From the NCBI GenBank assembly GCA_964623885.1, contig CAZUVM010000081.1, positions 1 through 19,314 on the forward strand: a stretch of 19,314 nucleotides of DNA, read 5' to 3'. The position numbers and the translations under genes are program-made. Source of the DNA: CAZUVM01 sp964623885 (lineage in GTDB: Bacteria > Verrucomicrobiota > Verrucomicrobiia > Limisphaerales > UBA8199). Positions 6,601-10,289 of this stretch are shown here, piece after piece; the first letter of the stretch is position 1, and each line of letters begins with the position of its first letter. The notes under the pieces were generated by a model. The model was not told where the DNA came from and searched no databases. It worked only from the letters and a program-made list of their open reading frames with translations.

Positions 6601-8679
6601 ATCGACAGCCTGCGCGATGGTTTGGAGAGTCGACGGCGTGGCTTCCGCCTGTTTAAACACGATTTGGAACAACAGTCCTTCCAGGGCGCTGCACAGCTCG
6701 GCCAGCTTGGCGAAGCCGCTGAGCCCCGCGCGCGCGCTAAAGAAGCGGACGCGGCGATAAAGCTCCATTAAACGCTCCAACCGCTCGTCGCCGGTGCCGG
6801 CCTTGATGTAGCTGAGGCAGTCCTGGCGAATCCTGGCGATTTCCTTAGGCGCTTCTTTGCGCATGGTGGCCTGCCGCGCCCAAATCGCGGTTTCCGTCGT
6901 GGGCAGCGTCTCGTCCTTGGCCTCGATCGTCTTCGGCTCGTGCAGAACCGGCTCAGGCGGCGGCTCCGGCCGGGCTCGGCCCAACAGATCGCAGATATAA
7001 TCGATCAGTTTTGCCGGAGTACATTTGGTCTTGAGAATGCCAAGGTTGGCGCCGGCTTCGTTGGCTTTGACAGCCAGATTTTCAAGATAAGCATTCGAGA
7101 GCACCACTACCGGTGTCTCCTTTAGCGCGGCATCGGACCGGATGAATTTGAGAACTTCGAGGCCGTGATGTTTGGGCAGCATCAAGTCCAAAACCACTAC
7201 GTCAGGTTTGACCTTGGGCAACACATCGAGCGCCACCTGTCCATCCTCGGCGACCTGGACCTGGAAACCGGCCTTGGTCAACCATTTCTTATAAACTTTC
7301 AGAACAAATAGATCATCTTCAACAAACAGAACGGTTGGCTGTCCATTACCGTTCTCGCGAGAAGCGGCCTGCGTCGCTGACGCCTGAACCTCCGGCGCTT
7401 TGGGCGACACTCCGTCTCCACCATTTGCTTGGACACGATCGTTGGCGTGGTCGGCGGCATGTTGGGCAGCCGCCGGTGGACCGGGTGGGTGTTTGCCATG
7501 CACTTCATTGAGCGCTTTCATAACGATTTCCTTAAGCAATAATGGATTTGCATTGATCAGACGTGGAGCACTGCCGGTTGATCCGTTCGACGGGTTCAGC
7601 ATCGAAGAATCAGGGAGGGAAATAACAGGGGTATGCGCGTGCAACCGGAGCTTTTTGAGGTCGTCCGGAGCCAGGCCGTGGGCCTGAGGCGTTACCAGGT
7701 TAACAATGATTAAATCGGCCGGATTAGCGGAAAGATGTTCGCTCGCGGCTTTGGGATTGTCGAAACCGGCCGGATGGATTCCCACTTCTGCCAGGGCGTC
7801 GCAGAGGGCTTTGTTGGAAGGAGGCGCCTCGTCGATAACGACAGCTTTGAAAAGGGAGAGTTCCAGGCTCTTGCCGGCAGCCGTGCGCGAGAGCGTTCGG
7901 GTGATTTCGCCGGAGTGCGCCACGGTAGCAACGGCGGAATCGGTGTTTTCCTTGTTCTTCTTGCAGAGTTGCGCCACCAGGGCTTCCAGCGCTTTGCTGT
8001 GGCGCGAGAGGTTGCGCAAACCCAGCGCTTCCGAACAGCTCGCCAGCGCGGCGACTTGCGAGAGGAGTTGCTGGCTGCTTTCGATGCGGGCCTTGGCGTC
8101 GCGGCGCTTCGGCAAAACTTTGGCTTCCTTGCGGACCTCGGCGACGAGTTGCTCGATTTCGGGCGGCAACTCGATTTCGTTCATGCCGTCTACGGGGCCG
8201 AAATCCTTGATTTCACGGTTGAGCAAAAGCCGGGCGAGCTTTTTCACCAGGTCATCCCGCGTAACCGTAGCTTTGTCGAAAACGTGGGTGGCGAGCAGCC
8301 GGACTTCTCTGCGCGTCGCCCGATTCATCTTCTCAGCGTCGGTATAGACGTAGATTGGCCGGCTGCCGAAATCAGGATTGCGGCGCGCGGCCTTGATCAG
8401 GTCCAACCCGCTCGCGCCAGTGAGCTTGATTTCGGTAATAATAGCCTCGGGGTGGCGTTCACGAAGTTTGTCCTGGGCGTGAGTGCCGTTGGAAGTGAAG
8501 TCAACCTCGAAACCGGCGGCGCGGAAACGAAACAGCATGACCAGTCGCGTAAATCCGTCGCTTTCGGCGAGCAGGATCCGCTTCCGCTTTATCAGCTCCG
8601 TGCCGGACCCAGTCGGCCCGGGCATGGCAGCCGGTTTTGCCGGCACAGGGGCCGGTTTCTTTTGATTGCTTTCGTTCAC
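649..8679 (-). CDS. Giant multi-receiver, Hpt-like, coiled-coil scaffold protein (2,676 aa)
   Basis: Domain order: receiver-like 1 (about residues 34-155) with E83 at the phospho-acceptor position and K136 kept; Hpt-like helical block 1 (about 175-240) with no His at the expected site; receiver-like 2 (277-395) with N327 at the acceptor position; canonical receiver 3 (447-567; E454 D455 D456, D498, S528, K552); Hpt-like block 2 (605-700) with R645 where His is expected; canonical receiver 4 (713-832; D719 D720, D763, T793, K815); an Ala/Pro/Glu-rich linker (835-1008); then about 1,600 residues of coiled coil built from at least 14 units of about 85-95 residues; and a short helical tail. There is no signal peptide or membrane segment, so it is probably cytoplasmic. 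No DNA-binding, kinase or catalytic output domain is visible, so a scaffold or polarity role like FrzS/AglZ is inferred. The start is GTG (8679) with an in-frame TAA two codons upstream and no clear ribosome binding site; ATG at residue 19 is an alternative. The reading frame is unbroken. Confidence 0.88.
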   Translation of the reverse strand: MNESNQKKPAPVPAKPAAMPGPTGSGTELIKRKRILLAESDGFTRLVMLFRFRAAGFEVDFTSNGTHAQDKLRERHPEAIITEIKLTGASGLDLIKAARRNPDFGSRPIYVYTDAEKMNRATRREVRLLATHVFDKATVTRDDLVKKLARLLLNREIKDFGPVDGMNEIELPPEIEQLVAEVRKEAKVLPKRRDAKARIESSQQLLSQVAALASCSEALGLRNLSRHSKALEALVAQLCKKNKENTDSAVATVAHSGEITRTLSRTAAGKSLELSLFKAVVIDEAPPSNKALCDALAEVGIHPAGFDNPKAASEHLSANPADLIIVNLVTPQAHGLAPDDLKKLRLHAHTPVISLPDSSMLNPSNGSTGSAPRLINANPLLLKEIVMKALNEVHGKHPPGPPAAAQHAADHANDRVQANGGDGVSPKAPEVQASATQAASRENGNGQPTVLFVEDDLFVLKVYKKWLTKAGFQVQVAEDGQVALDVLPKVKPDVVVLDLMLPKHHGLEVLKFIRSDAALKETPVVVLSNAYLENLAVKANEAGANLGILKTKCTPAKLIDYICDLLGRARPEPPPEPVLHEPKTIEAKDETLPTTETAIWARQATMRKEAPKEIARIRQDCLSYIKAGTGDERLERLMELYRRVRFFSARAGLSGFAKLAELCSALEGLLFQIVFKQAEATPSTLQTIAQAVDSVDRLSQKSDSSAVDAKHKGKILIVDDDSVCSFSMVSALKRANYDAVGVQDPVEALGVAQQTKFDMVLLDVNMPGLTGFEVCEQLRQMPEYKTVPVMFVTIDADFKNRARGIIAGGNDVVAKPICALELILKVTMHLINASAANEPSPTLEAASDAIAAQPAAPAADLAQPAAPESTALPANPSESSGGRFAVADAPVEQSQWLAPGIPEEPFKRIPAAPPQQPRFEQPLPAGVEAPGAATAEETFTPEAANLDAVMPESTPSDAAITPVQAHAEARFDASAVTAPQDLAPAEPAAEPVAEAAPQALAGAVAEPAQLADQYKKEREVLVNRLYSAENDLHRANGRIERRDKQIAELMKQLAQQGPATPQVDEARLELENKCSTLEQELAGLRELRETLSNQLTRELNAAAESTSRETELKQTLDQKSQELETARQETARQKEEFEKAQAELQKQLEAATISLRQSESAGQHAQSRTEDLQRELTTTRQARDDFSARLANEQQLAAAAGERFKQELGAATTELSRVKADLDKQTQEHDRALSDLRQQLHTATETAKAKDAAQAEVQARCGQLEQELATLRQGREELNTQLAAERRATAESRERIKQLELELGTSSTDLSRAKAELEKQTKAQENTIADLRRELVSATQRSEESQKQAQSRDAKLEQELAGLRQEREEINRRLAEQQKAAAESRDRINKLEGELDARSKELNRVHADLEANTKDQGRAVADLREQVKAAAAAAKQSEAGRKQSQTRAAELELELAGLHLAREKLDAELAKQRQTTTDSGARVKRLETELAASTNEVKRLQNQLEHQSKEFSLKEVDLRQQLGKAAAATKESEVVHSQTQARCDKLQQELTGLRAAQEKLTGELSQEQNVKVASGERIKRLEADLAASVSELKRAQALLDEQIKERSGVEADLRQQLAAAHATVKENEAAYKQAQKQTEAACKKAETRNDQLEKELAEVREVRDDLKSRCVKEEQAHQESTKRVQKLKARLGKTAAELNQARADLEQRANQIAQQDGALADLRRQLETANTAIIHKASVGQQAQARSAELEQELAGLRKTHEDMGARLTKQQQLVSESTSKLQQLVSESTTRLHELEDRLAANTNRFSRTEADLRQQVEAANASLKQSEAAVKQAQEHNGQLEKDLAGLRQINADLANKFAKEQHTSSEQIKDLESRLGSSTAESARSKAESEKQAAELRQQVEAAKTSLNQSETAVKQAQERNGQLEKDLAGLRQANADLANKFAQEQHASSEQIKVLEGRLGSSSAELARTKADSEKQAAELRHQFEVATASLKQSETAAKQAQDRIAELDQQLVSLRKAHDELNGKLTQEQQLGSEAVARGKDLENRLGVATVDLARTKTELEQQTADLRRQLEAANTKHAQSEAAGKLAQTRNEQLDAQLAALRQAHEDLAAKFAKEQQLSAESAAQLKQVENWLSSSRAELATSKAELEKQAAERTRAEEGWRRQLEAANTMFAQAEAAGRQAQARGAQLDRELAGLRQAHSELTGKFTKQQQQAAESAAHIKQIEGQLGSSVAELARAKSEFEKQAADHARVEAELRRQLETTSAALAQSRTAADQAQARNAQLEQELSASRQAHAELAQKLKTEQEAAAQGRSRVSELERQFHSSEAERRAQTAELDQRIRSSVAALARATSELAQVRGERQRAEQRATALSAQLEELHQRVSRILEAQRVHLLTIGNLEQKLNHSEQSLARTQAELEQERAARQLAGEQLQSATELVGHLRQHVASFDEAKQAFAASRQDLQTQLETSVNALRETESKLQQHQTDCQRLTEAHDEAQRQLQRLGQQRDALEKQLEFALESLHNSEAKCRQATDERQRLSASLETTQADLRDRSRRFEMELAKFQSALQLEQVERKSQESQVARLRGQSLEAARAARVYRAGLRQQVREPVHAVYESARNLLELELGERQKQLAEAVIQGALLLNARLQEPDIDSDAAANEAAAAPSLN
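1560..5470 (-). repeat. Array of about 14 coding repeats (255-285 bp) in the coiled coil
   Basis: Within the giant gene the protein motif L-E-x-E-L-A-G-L-R followed by a basic/acidic helix recurs at least 14 times. Examples are TLEQELAGLRELRE (first, near residue 1074), QLEKDLAGLRQINADL (near 1839), QLEKDLAGLRQANADL (85 residues later) and QLEQELSASRQAH (last, near 2285). Late unit lengths counted by eye are 85, 85, 88, 95 and 95 residues. The two QLEKDLAGLR units look about 80% identical in DNA, suggesting growth by tandem duplication. Outer boundaries are approximate. Confidence 0.75.
3311..3370 (-). repeat. 33-bp tandem duplication inside the coiled coil
   Basis: GTGGATTCGGAGACCAA occurs at 3311 and again at 3344, followed both times by a CTGCTGC-like stretch. 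The period is 33 bp, or 11 residues, giving QQLVSESTSKL then QQLVSESTTRL. Eleven residues is a hendecad rather than a multiple of seven, so the duplication changes local supercoil geometry without breaking the frame. Confidence 0.7.
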
Positions 8680-8830
8680 GTGTTAACGAACGCAACCCGT
8701 CCTGAGTGGATCGTGCACTGCCACCCAGCACCGGAAAAATTCGGCGAGTCTAACCCTAGTAAGTTGTCCCGTTAGCGCCGCGTCTTTTCCGACAGACGGG
8801 TTACAACATAAACCCGCAAAAAAACGAGCA
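8680..8830 (-). promoter_or_regulatory. Putative structured leader of the giant gene
   Basis: This is the 150 bp immediately upstream of the GTG start. CCCGT (8768-8772) can pair with ACGGG (8796-8800), while GGGTT (8798-8802) can pair with AACCC (8811-8815). The two stems share bases 8798-8800, so they exclude each other. No known riboswitch core was recognised and no convincing -35/-10 pair was found. The pairings are seen; a regulatory role is a guess. Confidence 0.25.
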
Positions 8831-9025
8831 GGAATCGGACCAGTGAAGCTCATCAGTTGACAGTCCCGGTGGATCAGAGATTTAGGCGGAGTCTGTAATC
8901 CATTGTGATTGTGATGTTTAAAGAGCGTGTGATGGGCTGCGGCAGCGCTTCCAACCAGGAATTGACTGGTAGAGTGCGGATTTTCTTGTCCCATGATTGA
9001 GACAGTTGCGGGCTGGGTTCCCATT

Positions 9026-9083
9026 TTTGATTTTTGAATTTTGATTTTTGATTTGGGGTTGGAACTGTTGAATTTTGAGTTTT
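9026..9083. repeat. AAAATC-type low-complexity tract
   Basis: The plus strand shows repeated TTTTTGATTTT and TTTTGA words; the minus strand reads as strings of CAAAAATC and CAAAATTC. Short open frames across it (SKFKNQK-like peptides) are artefacts of the repeat. It sits in the middle of the 570-bp spacer between kdpC and the giant gene. Confidence 0.55.
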
Positions 9084-9105
9084 GATTGGGGACGCGGGAA
9101 GTGGG

Positions 9106-9132
9106 GAATGCGAAATGGAGGATCCCGCATTC
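9106..9132. repeat. Inverted repeat GAATGCG/CGCATTC
   Basis: GAATGCG (9106-9112) is perfectly complementary to CGCATTC (9126-9132) with a 13-nt loop. It is followed by a GGAGTGCGGAGTG-type purine-rich tract to about 9166. The stretch is non-coding and part of the repeat mosaic in this spacer. Confidence 0.45.
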
Positions 9133-9180
9133 AAGTTCGGAGTGCGGAGTGTGGAATGTGGAGTGGAAAACTCACCCCGG

Positions 9181-9207
9181 CCCTCTCCCCATCGGATGGG
9201 GAGAGGG
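9181..9207. repeat. Palindrome CCCTCTCCCCATC/GATGGGGAGAGGG
   Basis: A perfect 13-bp palindrome has a single central base (9194). It lies about 43 bp past the kdpC stop in the direction of transcription. The GGCCCTCTCCCC/GGGGAGAGGG unit resembles a dispersed element I recall from Verrucomicrobia and other environmental genomes. It could act as a terminator-like structure for kdpC but has no T-run. Confidence 0.55.
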
Positions 9208-9228
9208 GGATTAAGATCAGAGAAAATA

Positions 9229-9250
9229 GGGACGCCGGGGACGGCTTCCC
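9229..9250. repeat. GGGACGCCG hairpin repeat, copy at the kdpC 3' end
   Basis: GGGACGCCG (9229-9237), loop GGGA, then CGGCTTCCC (9242-9250) with one mismatch to a perfect arm. TACCGACG follows, as in the copy at 10211. The kdpC stop codon (9250-9252) falls at the edge of this element, so the gene runs into the repeat. Confidence 0.65.
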
Positions 9251-9873
9251 TACCGACGCGCTTGGGCGAGGGGTTTGGGCACGGCCTGTCCCGCGAGGGC
9301 GTCCAAAGCCAGGTTGAGCTCGAGCACGTTCACTCCAGGGTCGCCGAAGAGGCCTAGGTCGGCGCGGTCAGTGTGTTCGGCGATCAAGGCGCGCACTTTA
9401 TCGAGCGGAACATTGCGGGCTTTAGCCACGCGCGAGGCTTGAAGTTCGGCGTTTTCGGGGCTGATGTGAGGATCGAGGCCGCTGCCGGAGGCGGTCACTG
9501 CATCCGCAGGCACAGGAGCGTTAGTCGAGAGGCCGTTTTGAGACCGGTAATCGGAGACATTTTGGGCGATGGAATCATGCAGCTTTTGCGAGGTCGGGCC
9601 CAGGTTACTGCCGCCGGAGCTGGTGGCGTCATAACCGTTCCCAGCCGCTGATGGGCGCGAATGGAAATATTTGTCGGCGGAAAACTGCTGGCCGAGCAGG
9701 CGCGAACCCTGGACGTTGCCGTTGGCATCGGTGATCAGGCTGCCGTTCGCTTTTTTGGGGAAGAGGGCCTGGGCCAGGCCGTATACAATTACCGGGTAAA
9801 TCCCGCAGCAGACGACAGCGAGGGAGACAGTGACCAGGATGGCGGCGCGGAGTTCGGAGATGAAGGTTTTCAT
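9250..9873 (-). CDS. kdpC: K+-transporting ATPase subunit C
   Basis: KdpC is the single-span chaperone-like subunit that increases ATP affinity of KdpB in the KdpFABC potassium pump of the inner membrane. The 207-residue product begins MKTFISELRAAILVTVSLAV with an N-terminal membrane helix (about 9-32). It has the family motifs GSRLLGQQF (56-64), YFHSRPSAAGNGYDATSSGG (69-88), NLGPTS (90-95) and PADAVTASGSGLDPHIS (122-138). The length is normal for the family. ATG 9873 aligns with the usual KdpC start; no strong ribosome binding site is seen. It is separated from kdpB by 416 bp of repeats and a kdpC 5' remnant, which is unusual because kdpB and kdpC normally sit close together. The stop codon overlaps a dispersed hairpin repeat. 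Confidence 0.95.
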   Translation of the reverse strand: MKTFISELRAAILVTVSLAVVCCGIYPVIVYGLAQALFPKKANGSLITDANGNVQGSRLLGQQFSADKYFHSRPSAAGNGYDATSSGGSNLGPTSQKLHDSIAQNVSDYRSQNGLSTNAPVPADAVTASGSGLDPHISPENAELQASRVAKARNVPLDKVRALIAEHTDRADLGLFGDPGVNVLELNLALDALAGQAVPKPLAQARR

Positions 9874-9960
9874 AAGTTGGGACAGAAAAGGAGCAGATTA
9901 TCCACCGCAGAGGCGCAGCGAGGCACAGCTGCAACCGAAAGATCTAATTTACCGATTCAT

Positions 9961-9985
9961 TGAACATTGAGCATTGAGCATTTTA
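9961..9985. repeat. ATTGAGCATTGAGCA short tandem repeat
   Basis: The sequence reads TGAACATTGAGCATTGAGCA, a roughly 9-bp unit repeated, ending in TTTTA. It begins just past the stop of the kdpC remnant and appears to be part of the material that replaced the rest of that copy. Confidence 0.45.
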
Positions 9986-9991
9986 TATTTT

Positions 9992-10060
9992 TCATTGAGG
10001 GACGGCGAGGGCGACGGTGACAAGCACGGCAGGACGAACTTCGGCGATGAAGTTTTTCAT
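9992..10060 (-). pseudogene. Remnant 5' end of a second kdpC
   Basis: ATG 10060 opens a 22-codon frame that begins MKNFIAEVRPAVLVTVALAV, ends in PQ, and stops at TGA 9994-9992. It aligns over its first 20 residues with the real KdpC start, MKTFISELRAAILVTVSLAV, with about three quarters identity by eye. After the Val codon the sequence passes into CCCTCAATGAAAAATATAAA and the ATTGAGCA repeat, so the rest of KdpC is missing. It sits between kdpB and the intact kdpC. It could be the leftover of a duplication, or the original 5' end displaced when repeats entered the locus. Confidence 0.7.
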
Positions 10061-10107
10061 AAAGATTGGATCGTGGTTGTACACGCTCAGATACAGTGGA
10101 CTGAAGC

Positions 10108-10142
10108 TCGAACGTCGAACTTCCAACGTCCAACGTCGAACC
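10108..10142. repeat. AACGTCGAAC/CCAACGTC short repeat
   Basis: Three GTCGAAC/CAACGTC words in 35 bp (TCGAACGTCGAAC then CCAACGTCCAACGTCGAAC) form a low-complexity run typical of the dispersed repeats in this window. It is non-coding. Confidence 0.45.
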
Positions 10143-10182
10143 TTTAACGCAAGTCGGTTGGTCATATTTACAACAGTCACCG

Positions 10183-10240
10183 ACGGCGTTCCCTAGCCGG
10201 GAAGAAGTGTGGGACGCCGAGGACGGCGTCCCTACCGACG
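10183..10240. repeat. GGGACGCCG hairpin repeat, full copy plus degenerate half copy
   Basis: GGGACGCCG (10211-10219), loop AGGA, CGGCGTCCC (10224-10232) is a perfect 9-bp stem followed by TACCGACG. A degenerate half copy, ACGGCGTTCCCTA, lies at 10183-10195. Same family as the copies at 9229 and 15270. It lies 50-100 bp past the kdpB stop. Confidence 0.65.
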
Positions 10241-10289
10241 GAACGCAGAGGTCGGAAGAGGTAATTTGATTTGGCGTTTCCATAAAGCG

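Noticed and set aside
8683..9024. 113-residue minus-strand open frame before the giant gene
   Set aside because: No recognisable motif, His/Cys-rich odd composition, and it starts near a low-complexity repeat. Treated as leader DNA.
8874..9134. Open frames with SKFKNQK-like peptides
   Set aside because: They are translations of the AAAATC low-complexity repeat.
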